From Cylindrotheca closterium (taxonomy: Eukaryota; Bacillariophyta; Bacillariophyceae; Bacillariales; Bacillariaceae): 64,000 nucleotides of DNA. Of the stretch, positions 19,157-28,849 are shown one piece after another. Below the pieces are notes generated by a model. It did not search any database, had not been told where the DNA came from, and worked only from the letters and a program-made list of their open reading frames with translations. Made by a program: the position numbers and the translations under genes. The DNA lies in the NCBI GenBank assembly GCA_933822405.4, contig CAKOGP040001869.1, positions 516,816 to 580,815 on the forward strand, read 5' to 3'. Each line of letters opens with the position of its first letter. The stretch's first letter is position 1.

Positions 19157-20392
19157 ATGGCACCCAATTTGAAATCCGACGATTATTATCAAATCTTGGG
19201 AGTACCAAGAGGCGCAGACGATGGCGCCATTCGAAAAGCTTACAAGAAGCTGGCAGTAAAGGTAAGTTAGATTGGTTGCAGATATAGTCCAGTACTTGCT
19301 GGATGAGACGTGGACCTGGTAGACTTTTGTACTTACACCTTGACGTGCCGTATGTTGTAATAGTGGCATCCCGACAAGAATCCTGGAGACGAAGAAGCAA
19401 CCACAAATTTTCAAAAGATTAGTGAAGCCTACGCTACTTTGACAGATGAAAAGAAGAGAAGAATCTACGATCAATATGGCAAAGACGCTGCCAACCAAGC
19501 CGACCAAATGGACGAATCCGACATGCCGGGCGGTGGTGGAGTGCCATTTGGCTTTCGACCGGGCGGTCATGGTGGTCATAGTCACGGCATGAGCCAAGAA
19601 GATGCAGCGAGGGTTTTTGCGCAATTCTTTGGCGGTGGCGATCCATTTGGAGGAGGAATGGGCGGCATGGGAGGTATGGGCGGCATGCCAGGAGGCGTCC
19701 ACATTGATTTTGGTGGTGGCGGCGGTGGAAGAGCATCACAAGCAATTCACGGTGGCGATCCATTTGCAGCCATGTTTGGGGGTGGTATGGGTGGCATGCC
19801 CATGGGTGGTATGGGAGGCATGCAAGGAGGTGGATTTGGTGGTGGTCGTTCACGTGCCAGTTTCCCCAGCGCCATGCCCCAACGACCACGGGAAAAGCGA
19901 TATGATGCCATTCCAGAAGGAACAATTGTGTCATTAAAGGGATTGGTTAGTCGACCAGAAATGAATGGGGACCGTGGAACAGTGAAACATTATGATCCAA
20001 GTTCTAGTCGATACATTGTGGTTTTGGAAGATTCCGAAGAAACCATGAAGGTCAAACCATCCAATCTACTCCAACATGTCCATGTCAAGCTGCATGGTCT
20101 AGAAAGCAAACCAGAATGGAATGGAGAAAAGGCAACAATCATTGCGTGGGATGCCAATAATGAAAGATACAATATCTATGTTATTGGAGTGTCCAAGGCC
20201 ATTAGTCTGAAACCAAGTAATGTCATTCTCGATAATGGCACAGTGGGAATGATCACTGGGCTCCAATCGAAACCAGAATTAAACGGCAAATTTGGTACAA
20301 TCAAGAGTTTCAACATTGATTCAGGGCGATATGATGTCCAACTATCCAAGGACAAGGTTCTGAGACTGAAACTTGAAAACATTCATGTATGA
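19157..20392 (+). CDS. DnaJ (Hsp40) protein with Gly-rich linker and three C-terminal repeats
   Basis: Two exons, 19157-19261 and 19364-20392, with a 102-base intron in phase 0; product 377 residues. The J domain covers about residues 8-75. The splice joins KKLAVK to WHPDKNPG, restoring the catalytic HPD (residues 37-39) that stimulates Hsp70 ATPase. A Gly/Met/Phe-rich linker follows (about 90-210, GGMGGMGGMGGMPGG). There is no zinc-finger or classical CTD. Instead the C terminus has three ~55-residue repeats: V-x-L-x-G-L-x-S-[RK]-P-E-x-N-G-x-x-[GA]-T-[VI] ... R-Y-x-V-x-L ... K-P-x-N. These resemble small barrel modules found in algal proteins. It is probably a cytosolic or nuclear co-chaperone. 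Start: the ATG of MAPNLKSDDYY directly before the J domain. Confidence 0.87.
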
Positions 20393-20470
20393 GTGAGGCA
20401 GTGATTGCTTCATTCATTTGTTCTAGAATAACAACACTAAAAAATGCGGTTGCGAGAATAATGGTTTCAT

Positions 20471-20502
<32 letters not shown>

Positions 20503-20882
20503 ATACGGTACCTGCTTGATACCAAAATGCTTGATTTTGGTATCAAGCTACGAGTAGACAAAAAAGATGGGTTTGAAAGTTGTCGTCAGTTGTTAGTCTT
20601 CAGTTCAATGAATTCATTCATTCAGTGTATCAGTCAGTCAGTCATCAGTCCAAGTTGATGATTGTTGGTCGTCTGTCCTTCGCACAAACGACTGGACACG
20701 AAGACAATGATGGGTTCGTTGAACTTCGACGTTCAATTCATTCTTCCATTAAATTCCATTCATTGTACCTACCGTACTGGCAGACAAGTACTACCTGTAT
20801 ATGCTGACAATGACAAGAACAAGCTCCAATTTGCTGTGAATCAATTCGGAATTTCTTTGAATAGGAGCAGAAAACTGCGGAG
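20393..20882. other. Intergenic region with a trinucleotide run and a strong hairpin
   Basis: Between the DnaJ stop and the next start lie a (TAG)n run at about 20470-20502, a perfect 15-bp inverted repeat at 20514-20548 and an ATTCATTCATTCAG/TCAGTCAG run at about 20608-20650. No gene seen. Confidence 0.6.
20514..20548. repeat. Perfect 15-bp inverted repeat with 5-base loop
   Basis: GCTTGATACCAAAAT (20514-20528) is followed by loop GCTTG and by ATTTTGGTATCAAGC (20534-20548), its exact reverse complement. It lies ~120 bases after the DnaJ stop. In RNA it would form a stable stem, perhaps in the 3' UTR. Confidence 0.9.
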
Positions 20883-22187
20883 ATGGGAGAACAACATCGA
20901 CAACGATTGTCGCTTCTTCTCTTTCGTCTTCTGCTCTGTTATGTACTATGCGAAAGGGCAGAAGCTTTCCGAGCAGAAAGATACTCACGCCGCCATCTTC
21001 GTATCACCAACAACGAGTTTTCATCACCCGTTGCACTTGCCGCAGTCCAAAGCACCGAGATTGGAGAAAAGTCCAAGTCCCGGAAACTCTCTCCCGTCAT
21101 CAAGATTGGAAAAGTACGAAAAGGAATTGAGATTCCCTATGCGTTTACCATTCAAGCCTTGAAACTATATCACGAAAATCACGGTGATTTGATACTTCCC
21201 CGTCGATATGTCATACCCGAGTCGGATATCTATCCTTCGGAACTGCATGGAGTCGATCTTGCTGGAACTGTCTATCACATAAAATGGTGGCAGCGGCATG
21301 TGAAACAGCGACCAGATCGAGTGACAGAACTGAATAGTCTTGGATTTGTTTGGGAACGACTGCAACCAGAATGGAATTTAGTATTGGAGGGACTGCTGAC
21401 ATATGGAACAATTTATGGCAATCTCCTGATACCCTCCAAGTTTGTCATTCCTTATGAAACCAAGTGGCCAAAGTCGACCTGGGGATTGGCCCTTGGAAAC
21501 TGTGTTCATAGAATACGAACGCGAGGGGAATACATGCAGGGCGACAATGCATGGTCAAGAAAAGAGCAGCTTGACTCGGTGGGTTTCATTTGGTGCACCC
21601 GCGAGTACAAGTTTGAAGTCTTTTGTCGAGCCCTCCGATTCTACGCGCAGATTGAAGTCAAGGGGAGCGGTTACAATACTGTCGGTATCATGAAGATTCC
21701 TTCTTCTTTTGTTATTCCTACTGGTGATGCAGCATGGCCAAAGGATCTGTGGGGCTACAGATTTGGCGAAAAGTGTACGGCAGTCCGACAAAAGCAACTA
21801 TACGTCAAGGGACATCCCGAACGTTCCAAAATACTGTCCGAACTAGGCTTTCATATCGCTGGCAACGACAATCTGCGATGGCTCGAAGTGGTACATGCAT
21901 CAGCAGTTTACTCTCAACTACATGGAAAGAAATTAGACGTCCCCCTGACCTTTGTCGTTCCTGCTCCACCCCAGCGTAGTGTGGAGGATGGTGTCGTCAC
22001 TGGAAGCGACGAGGCATGGCCTTGGCCGGAATATTTGTGGGGATTTCCGCTGGGCCAACGGCTCAAGGACATACGGTTGAATGGGTACTACCTCAAGGGC
22101 AAAGATGCCGTCGAGCGAAGGAGTCAACTCAATGCCTTGGGGTTTGTCTGGTCTCCCAAACGCGGAAGACGAAAGAAAGCAACCTGA
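20883..22187 (+). CDS. Signal-peptide protein made of helicase-associated (HA) repeats
   Basis: A single exon of 434 residues. The N terminus is a signal peptide (LSLLLFRLLLCYVLCERAEAF) with A-E-A-F at its end, close to the plastid-import motif A-S-A-F. The rest contains at least four ~70-residue helicase-associated-type repeats, each with a helix, an L-x-[VI]-P-x-x-[FY]-V-[IV]-P segment, an L/W-G-x-x-[LF]-G element and an ending L-x-x-L-G-F-x-W (for example TELNSLGFVWERL, EQLDSVGFIWC, SQLNALGFVWSP). HA repeats are greatly expanded in diatoms and other algae without an attached helicase; their role is not established, though nucleic-acid binding is often suggested. The tail is basic (KRGRRKKAT). 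Confidence 0.8.
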   Translation: MGEQHRQRLSLLLFRLLLCYVLCERAEAFRAERYSRRHLRITNNEFSSPVALAAVQSTEIGEKSKSRKLSPVIKIGKVRKGIEIPYAFTIQALKLYHENHGDLILPRRYVIPESDIYPSELHGVDLAGTVYHIKWWQRHVKQRPDRVTELNSLGFVWERLQPEWNLVLEGLLTYGTIYGNLLIPSKFVIPYETKWPKSTWGLALGNCVHRIRTRGEYMQGDNAWSRKEQLDSVGFIWCTREYKFEVFCRALRFYAQIEVKGSGYNTVGIMKIPSSFVIPTGDAAWPKDLWGYRFGEKCTAVRQKQLYVKGHPERSKILSELGFHIAGNDNLRWLEVVHASAVYSQLHGKKLDVPLTFVVPAPPQRSVEDGVVTGSDEAWPWPEYLWGFPLGQRLKDIRLNGYYLKGKDAVERRSQLNALGFVWSPKRGRRKKAT

Positions 22188-22442
22188 GGTACTATACAGT
22201 ACCAGTACCGATATAGTCTTTTTTAAATATACCTAGGTACATCTGTAGTCTCATTATTGGAATGTTGTGCAATATTTGTCGCCTGTGATGTTGACAATTT
22301 GATGGAACAGCGTTCAATACACTATCAAACAGTCTACGGTACAGTATTTATTTTGCACAGTGCGATGTAAGAGTAGAATGCATGCATGAGTGAATGAATG
22401 TGTCATGAGAGAGAATGAAAATTTAGTAGCAGCTATTATCAC

Positions 22443-23306
22443 CTATCTCATCATGACGGTCTTTGGAGAATGGGGATAAGAGTCGTTCGATCTTGATTGA
22501 TTCGAAGGAGAAGAATGGCCCTTGTTGTTGTTTGTTTGCGCAATTGTTGCGGAAACAATTTCGCAATCGATTGCATGAGCAAGTTCAAAGCGAAGACGCT
22601 TCATCTGTCCACCACACATGGTAATGGTGGAGCGAAGAACGCGCTCCATTCGTCTTACATATGCATCTCGGCCAAAAGCTACTTCTAGTGCGTTGACAAC
22701 GGCAGCGGCGGCGATTTCAGATGGTCGGGTTGTGCAAAATTCATACTTCAATACTGAATGGATGACTTGAGACTCGATTGATCTCATTATTTGCTTGGAT
22801 TCAATGTTTAACAGTTGAAGAAATCTTCTGGCAAACCAAATGGCAGTGGGAGGATTGACAAGCCAAGTAATGGTTTGCAGCAAATGCATTTCCATTCGTT
22901 CAACATCCTTTTTGGTGCTCATACCACCACTGAGATTTGCCACAAAGGCAGGAGAAATGGCCTCCTTCTCGTGAATCTTAATCGCCGTGTAAATGGCGGC
23001 CAAACTGGCCAGTTGAAACTTTTCACGATGAATGAGAAATTCCTTGGCAGCTGGTGAGGAAGCAAAGCGATCTAGAATGGAAACCGCAATGGCTGCAGTG
23101 TCTACACTCATGTCGCATCGCTCTACAATCATCAAATACCAATTGCCAATCGCTTCTCGCGCGGCTCGATCCACTGGGTATTCTCCATACTCATTCGCTG
23201 GAAGGTAGGACAAATAATCAGGAACTTGGTACGAACTTTGTTCTCTGTGCAGCATGGCATCGATGCTGCTAACAACTTGGTCCATTTCGAGTGCTTCGTT
23301 TACCAT
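22443..23306 (-). CDS. Diatom-type cyclin
   Basis: A single exon of 287 residues. The cyclin N box is at about residues 40-150 (REAIGNWYLMIVERCDMS ... AVSILDRF ... ASLAAIYTAIKIHE ... VERMEMHLLQTITWLVNPPTAIWF), followed by a second helical fold (about 155-255). W-Y-L-M-I-V-E matches the M/L-R-x-I-L-x-D-W region of cyclins, with Arg replaced, as is common in the diatom-expanded dsCYC group. It would activate a CDK partner and tie division to light or nutrients (known for some dsCYC members, inferred here). The Ser/Asn-rich tail (SSPSNQSRSNDSYPHSP) has SP sites. The start is the only ATG preceding the box. The long upstream region carries a repeated ACGT motif. Confidence 0.83.
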   Translation of the reverse strand: MVNEALEMDQVVSSIDAMLHREQSSYQVPDYLSYLPANEYGEYPVDRAAREAIGNWYLMIVERCDMSVDTAAIAVSILDRFASSPAAKEFLIHREKFQLASLAAIYTAIKIHEKEAISPAFVANLSGGMSTKKDVERMEMHLLQTITWLVNPPTAIWFARRFLQLLNIESKQIMRSIESQVIHSVLKYEFCTTRPSEIAAAAVVNALEVAFGRDAYVRRMERVLRSTITMCGGQMKRLRFELAHAIDCEIVSATIAQTNNNKGHSSPSNQSRSNDSYPHSPKTVMMR

Positions 23307-24296
23307 TTTGAATTTTGGTGTAGTCGTTGTTTTGTGGTAAAGTGACTTGTGACCCGTCGTTAGAATTATGTTTTTGTGAGTAGTGATCTTGGTTGGAACA
23401 AACAGTACTGAAAAACCTTACTATTTATCGTCTGAGCAGTTTTCAAACAGTATTGTTTTTCCGTCTGTCACCTTAACACCTTTGGAAGCGAAACGCGCGC
23501 AAGATATATTACGAAATCGTACGATCGGTCATAAATGAGGAATCACGATCGTGAATCGTAATAATATCACCACATGTCTCCACATATCCTCAAAATGTCG
23601 CTCCACACAAAATAGCCAATCATAATTTGATATCTGATCTTGAAACGATGCAATTAAGTGTATGGTTCCCGAGTGGCTTATTTGTCTCTTGAATCACTGC
23701 ATTGACTCATTGACTGTCACGTATCGCATACTGGTGGTACAACTGCCCTCGGTTATTTCTTAGATTCACTCGACTGCTCTCATGCCAGCTTTGTATTGGC
23801 CAATCTCTTTTTCGGGGGATTTGTTTCCGTTTACAACGAAATTTTGGGTTGCCAAAAGTTCACCACCACGTTGCGCATGGATTTGAACTTCACGTGGGGA
23901 TGCGGTCTTCACGTTGGAGGGAAACTTCGACCTTCACGCAAGTCAAAATCAACTTCACGTAAATATCTCACAAGTGTCTGCAAGTAATTTAAAACCCTCT
24001 CACAACGGTAATTCGCGAGTACATTTTCCACTCAAAGAGTCACAAACTCTAGAATAATATGAATTATGACCCTTGACATTGATTAGCTTTGGTGGGGATC
24101 CGATTGTCACTTTGGAGGGAAACTGAAAACTGCACGTCCTTGAACTTCACGTCAGTCAAAACTAACTTCACGTAACTCTCACAACAACGATAATGCGTGA
24201 TTGCATTTTCCATTCAAAAAGTTACAAACTGTAGACTATTATGAATCATGACCCTTGACCTCTATTAGCTTTGGTACCGGTACTAATGTTAGCAGT
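23307..24296 (-). promoter_or_regulatory. Upstream region of the cyclin with repeated CTTCACG motifs and a duplicated segment
   Basis: This 990-base spacer lies upstream of the cyclin (minus strand) and downstream of THOC1, so it mainly serves the cyclin. Six copies of CTTCACG (CGTGAAG on the cyclin strand) occur at 23888, 23907, 23932, 23953, 24145 and 24166; five continue with T, and the one at 24145 reads CTTCACGTCA, containing TGACGT on the other strand. The region is an imperfect direct duplication: about 23886-24090 resembles 24095-24272, sharing GGAGGGAAACT, CATTTTCCA and ATGACCCTTGAC. An ACGT core is the usual bZIP/aureochrome target; binding is inference. Confidence 0.5.
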
Positions 24297-27200
24297 CTAG
24301 CGACGTCCTCCTCCTCCTCGCCCTCGACCACCACCGCCTCCACCACCACCACGACGTCCTCGACTTCTATCATCGGATCGTCGATCAAAGCGTCTACCTT
24401 CTCCACCTCCACCACTATTGTTGCGTGGTCCACCGCCACGACCTCCTCCCCCTCCGCGTCCTCCTCGGCGAGGGCCATCGTCGTTGCGATCGTCTCGTGG
24501 TCTTCCACCTCCCCTTCCATTATTGTTACCATCAAAGCGATCGTCTCGTCTGCCCTCGGCTCCATCTCTAGGCTCTTCTTCTTTGCGGTCGCCGCTGCCA
24601 CCGCCATGTCTACCTCCCCGTGGTGGCCCGTCACTTTTGAATCGATCGCCGCCTTGTCTACCACCTCCCTTTGGCTTTCCGTCATTGTATCGGCCCCCAC
24701 CGCCGCGTCCACCATCACGCCCTCCGATCTTCCCATCGCGACTGTCACGTCTTCGTGGATGATGATGATGATGATCACTGCCAGCACCATTATGTCGATC
24801 GTCGTGTCGACCACCTCTTGGACCCTCTTCACTGCGTCCACGTCGACCGCCGCCGCGATTGTCATTTCGAGAAAACGAACGATCCCGGCTTCCCCTTTCG
24901 TTGTTATCCCTACCACCACGTTCTTCGCTCGTGGTGCGTGACCTTCTACCGGGTAGCCCATCATCACGAGGTCGCTTCGACGAGTCCTTGATGTCATTGT
25001 TTCTCCCAGAGTTGTTCTTGTCAGGATACTTTCGTTTGTTCGAATTATTTGTATTGTTGTCCACGGCGATGGCAGTTTCTTCCTTCTCGGAAGAGGCCTG
25101 CCTTGACCCCCCTTGCGATCCTTTCTCTTCACTGGAGTCTCTGACTTTGGTGGCGATATCAGCCTCTTCTTTCTTGACATTTTTGTCATCTTTCTCTTTC
25201 TCATGTTCGTCGTCTTCCTTTTTCATACGTGTTTCGTCTTCCTCTTCTTTGGTCCCTTTAGCGATATTTGTGTTGTCGGCCACATCCTTTGAGTCACTTT
25301 CTTTTTTCTCCTCATGTTCATCCTTGGAGGTAGCTTCCTTCATTTCGGTCGATTCAGTTGCCGTGGCTGCCTGGTTGTACGCGGCTTCATCCAAAGCGCC
25401 TTCCTCGTCGCCTTCAGTTTTGGTTGGATCTTCGGCCGATTTTGATGATTCACTGGTTTTCTCAGCTAAGTCCTGGTTCTTGGTGTCTTGGCCTTCTTCT
25501 GGATCATCCTTCTGTGGCTCTTCGTCGTTTTCTACTTCCATGGGTGCATCCTTGCTAGCTTCGCCCTCAGAATCATCATTTGATTCTTCTTCCTTTGCAT
25601 CATCCTTGTCTTGCATCTCGACATCATCATCTTTGGTAATCTTTTCTTTGTCGCTATCCGCATTCTCGTCATCTTCTTTACTAGCATCTTCCTCACTTTC
25701 TTCCTCGTTTTCGTCTTCTTGTTTCTCGTCGTCTTCTGACTTATTGTCTCCAGTTTCACTCTTGTTATCTCCTTCTTCTTCACTCTCTGAAGCCTCGGAA
25801 TCTGGCATCTCTCCAGGAAGATCTTTGCCATTTTTGTCCTTGTACCATTGTCGTGCCATGGTTTCCAAATGGTTGGGTTTCTGGCACAATTTTAATAGAG
25901 GAAGCTGATGCTTAGCAAAGAGTCGCATGGCCCTCCAGGTGAATCCGGGATCATTCTTGGGATGATACTCTTCTTCAATGCCAGCATCCGGGTCAAAAGC
26001 ATCAATGAATTCTTCCATGTGCTCTTCCAGAGTTGGTTCAAAAGAACCTAGTTTGACACAGGCCACCTTGACTTCTTCCTTGGAGACGGGCGCAAACTGT
26101 TGAATCCACTTGTCATCCTCAGCTTGTTTCGTTTGCTTCGCCGCTAGTTTGTTGGCAGCCGACTTGCGAGGCATTCCTTTCATGGCTTCCTTGACAATTT
26201 GGGCACCTTTTGTGCTGTGTTCGTCCCATTCATTAGCTTCCAACACGCCAATCGTTTCCATCAGTCGCTTGGGCGTGGCAAAGGCACTGGCCGCACAGCG
26301 TTGTTCCTTTTTCCATTTTCGCCAGTGAGCTTCGGAATGGACCAATAATACGTCACATAGCAGATGATACATCTCAGGGCTAGCCTTCTTCAGCAGATCC
26401 TTGGAGCGTTGGTAGAGTTTCGACAAAGCATTGCCCAAGGATGGGGATTCCGACGAAAGGTGATTGGTCACAATGATGAATTGGGATAGGAATTGACTTT
26501 GAAAGTTTGCTTGTTCCAGCTGGGACAAGAAAAGAGTGGATGATGTCAGGTAGGCTTCCGAAGTGGAAAGGGGACTGACCAAGTTGCTCTTGTCTAGAGT
26601 GTCGTTCTGGGACACTGACTCCATGGCCGCCAAAACCACCTTCATCTTTTTGATAAAATCGGCAATCTGAATGCTATTGGGATTCGAAAAGTCCTTTTGC
26701 AAAGACCAGAATGCCTTGTAGAGACTGTATTCCTTCTCTCCCTGTGGTTCCTCCATGTTGTCTACAAATTCATCAAAGGATTCAAAGTCTTGTTCTGCAC
26801 TGTCCTCGTCAATTTCCCTGGTACTCCCACGAAAGCTGCCCCAAACTTTAATGGCCGATCGATCAGCAATGTCAAAAGCTTTTGCCTGTACCAGTAGTAT
26901 ACTTCCCTTCCATTCATAATGTGCCGAGGATCCTTGGATTCGATGAAGTAGAAGGTTGCAAACCTTGAGAAACTGCAAATGGCACACTTTGGAGGACTTC
27001 CAAAACAATTCGCCCAATAAGATGGGTGACAGAGATGGTTCGATATGATCCATCCACAGTGATTGAGATTCCGTTAGAGTCAGCCCGTCAATGCAATCTT
27101 CCAGCAATATCAGCGGTAGTTTTCGTGGTTCCATATCCAGATAGGGAGAGGAGTAGGAAGGTGATTCCTTTGTTGCGTTAGTTTCCGTTTCCTCTTCCTT

Positions 27201-27566
27201 TCTTTCTTGTTCTTTTTCCTTCAATTCTTTCTGTTGTTTTTCTTTGTGCAGGGTGGCAAAATGAATCATGTGATGGCACATGTCCAAGGCCGTCCTCCAA
27301 GCAGCTCCAATTTTGCCTGCTTTCGAATCATCCTCGTCTTCCATTAACAGTTGGAGTAGATGCGATCGACTCGACATTTCCAATTGTTCCAGTCGTATTG
27401 ATACGGTTGTCGAATAATATGATGATGATTCTCCAGACGGCGGAATGGCTTCGGAAGCAATCGTCTTCCAAGGCTCGGGCAAAGTCGTCAAAAAGGATTC
27501 ATTGGCATGTTCCATGTTTTGAGCTTGGTTCGTGCTTTTGGCCTGATCTGTTTCGTCCACGTCCAT
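24297..27566 (-). CDS. THOC1: THO complex subunit 1 (HPR1/THOC1)-like protein with RGG tail
   Basis: A single exon of 1,089 residues from ATG 27566 (MDVDETDQ). The frame extends 78 codons upstream to 27800, but that stretch looks like non-coding sequence. The N-terminal ~520 residues are the THOC1 helical domain; the family landmark is YSLYKAFWSLQKDFSNPN at about residue 280, and DPGFTWRAMRLFAKH near 545 also fits. THO couples transcription to mRNA export and suppresses R-loops (established). After it come a long Glu/Asp/Lys/Ser-rich disordered region (about 590-870) and an Arg/Gly-rich tail (about 900-1089, RGGGGRGGG-like) suited to RNA binding. The strong composition bias produces long empty frames on the other strand. 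It is divergent from MED7 with 312 bases between starts. Confidence 0.85.
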   Translation of the reverse strand: MDVDETDQAKSTNQAQNMEHANESFLTTLPEPWKTIASEAIPPSGESSSYYSTTVSIRLEQLEMSSRSHLLQLLMEDEDDSKAGKIGAAWRTALDMCHHMIHFATLHKEKQQKELKEKEQERKEEETETNATKESPSYSSPYLDMEPRKLPLILLEDCIDGLTLTESQSLWMDHIEPSLSPILLGELFWKSSKVCHLQFLKVCNLLLHRIQGSSAHYEWKGSILLVQAKAFDIADRSAIKVWGSFRGSTREIDEDSAEQDFESFDEFVDNMEEPQGEKEYSLYKAFWSLQKDFSNPNSIQIADFIKKMKVVLAAMESVSQNDTLDKSNLVSPLSTSEAYLTSSTLFLSQLEQANFQSQFLSQFIIVTNHLSSESPSLGNALSKLYQRSKDLLKKASPEMYHLLCDVLLVHSEAHWRKWKKEQRCAASAFATPKRLMETIGVLEANEWDEHSTKGAQIVKEAMKGMPRKSAANKLAAKQTKQAEDDKWIQQFAPVSKEEVKVACVKLGSFEPTLEEHMEEFIDAFDPDAGIEEEYHPKNDPGFTWRAMRLFAKHQLPLLKLCQKPNHLETMARQWYKDKNGKDLPGEMPDSEASESEEEGDNKSETGDNKSEDDEKQEDENEEESEEDASKEDDENADSDKEKITKDDDVEMQDKDDAKEEESNDDSEGEASKDAPMEVENDEEPQKDDPEEGQDTKNQDLAEKTSESSKSAEDPTKTEGDEEGALDEAAYNQAATATESTEMKEATSKDEHEEKKESDSKDVADNTNIAKGTKEEEDETRMKKEDDEHEKEKDDKNVKKEEADIATKVRDSSEEKGSQGGSRQASSEKEETAIAVDNNTNNSNKRKYPDKNNSGRNNDIKDSSKRPRDDGLPGRRSRTTSEERGGRDNNERGSRDRSFSRNDNRGGGRRGRSEEGPRGGRHDDRHNGAGSDHHHHHPRRRDSRDGKIGGRDGGRGGGGRYNDGKPKGGGRQGGDRFKSDGPPRGGRHGGGSGDRKEEEPRDGAEGRRDDRFDGNNNGRGGGRPRDDRNDDGPRRGGRGGGGGRGGGPRNNSGGGGEGRRFDRRSDDRSRGRRGGGGGGGGRGRGGGGRR

Positions 27567-27878
27567 GGCAGAAGTGCTTATTATGAACTTGCTTGTATCC
27601 GTGACCTTTTCGTTTGGCAAAAGAATGGCCTTTGATAACGCTGGCCTTGTTGCAAGATGGGTGGTCGATCGTCTTGTGAAATGTTGGGTGTGTTGACTGT
27701 CGAATGTGGCACGATGGATTTGCGGTGAGACGGACGGACAATACGCCTGGATCCAAACATGAAACTGAAAACTTGAAACGCACTCACACGGCAACATCAA
27801 TCTCAGTTGGTGTTATACATACAGTACTGTATCCATTGATCTTCCTTCTGTACCCATCTACCCTTTGATTCATTGACC
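27567..27878. promoter_or_regulatory. Shared upstream region of THOC1 and MED7
   Basis: 312 bases separate the THOC1 and MED7 start codons. CATACAGTACTGTATCC at about 27819-27835 contains the palindrome ATACAGTACTGTAT. No core promoter element can be assigned with confidence. Confidence 0.5.
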
Positions 27879-28849
27879 ATGTCCGCTCCGCCAGCTGATG
27901 CCGATCCCGATGATCTCGAAGTCGAAGCAGGCGATGGACAACCCACTTTGCTCGTGAGCGAGTTTCCTCCAGCACCTTATTATTACGCTCTCGCATCCGA
28001 GGGCAAATTGAAACCACCTCCCATTCCAACCGAAGCACTGGCAAGAGGCACTCGGAAGGCAGCGGCTGCGGGTGCCAAGGCTCGGGCAGAAACAGAGCGT
28101 TTGCGTCTCAACGACACGGGTGCTATTTTGGGAGGAGTCCAAGAAGATATGGAAGAAGAGGGAGATGTGGTGGCGGTCTTTGGAGAGATTGTGGAGGATC
28201 CATTGTTGGTGGAACCACAAGATTATTGCGAAGATCCAAATGCTATTGCGGAAACTGTGAAAAAGTACGACCAATCAATGCTGGTATTATTTGTGTTTCA
28301 TGTGCCATCTCATGATACTATTGCTACTAACCTAATTGGAATCTGCTGTGCCTACAGATTGAATCGTCAAGTTCTCGAAGATTTTGTCAGTTTGGTCCAG
28401 GATTTGGTGCATCGACCAGCCGAAAATAAGTGAGTATAGGTATACATGTATTACTCGTTTCTTGAATTGGGCCGTCTATTGTGGAATGCATGAATGAATC
28501 ATTCAATGACACCAATTATTCTTGCTCACACACACAATGTCACCTTTTTTTTTAAATTACAAAACAAAACTACAGAGTCACTCGAGATCAATTATCACAC
28601 AATATCTTTTTGATGTTGCAAGAGACCAACAAGTTTAGAGAACACCAAGCTAGAGAATTTCTTATTGAAGTATTGGAAAAACAGTTGGTACAACGACAAA
28701 CATTGCTGGAAGAACTGCAGGAGGGAATGCAGCATGTTGATTCCATAGTGCCAGCAGAGGAATTGAAGGCTCTAGAAGAGGCAGAAGCAGAAGAGCTGGC
28801 CAAGAAGGAGGCAGAGGCGAATGCTATGCAAGTGGATGGCGGAAATTGA
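27879..28849 (+). CDS. MED7: Mediator complex subunit 7 (MED7)
   Basis: Three exons: 27879-28264, 28358-28429 and 28576-28849, with introns of 93 and 146 bases; product 243 residues. I chose the donor AAAA|GTACGA at 28264/28265 because it alone gives the family sequence ETVKKLNRQVLEDFVSLVQDL; the intron contains TACTAAC and ends CCTACAG. Exon 1 has the Pro/Tyr-rich start (FPPAPYYYALASEGKLKPPP) matching PPPPxYYKxFT of MED7. Exon 3 encodes FREHQAREFLIEVLEKQL, equivalent to YRPHQARETL of other MED7 proteins, then a coiled coil. MED7 pairs with MED21 in the hinge of the middle module, linking activators to RNA polymerase II (established). The acidic Ala/Glu tail is disordered. Confidence 0.87.

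Noticed and set aside
24239..25908. Several long frames (200-350 codons) on both strands over the RGG/acidic part of THOC1
   Set aside because: Low-complexity codons (GAA/GAT and GGT/CGT) leave other frames free of stops; the products are pure Ser/Thr or Arg/Val runs.
27567..27800. N-terminal extension of THOC1 to 27800
   Set aside because: The extra 78 residues look like translated leader sequence; MDVDETDQ at 27566 is a more natural start and leaves room for the divergent promoter.
28265..28357. Alternative donor ATGCTG|GTATTA at about 28282 in MED7
   Set aside because: It would join in phase 0 and destroy the conserved KLNRQVLEDF sequence; the donor at 28265 restores it.
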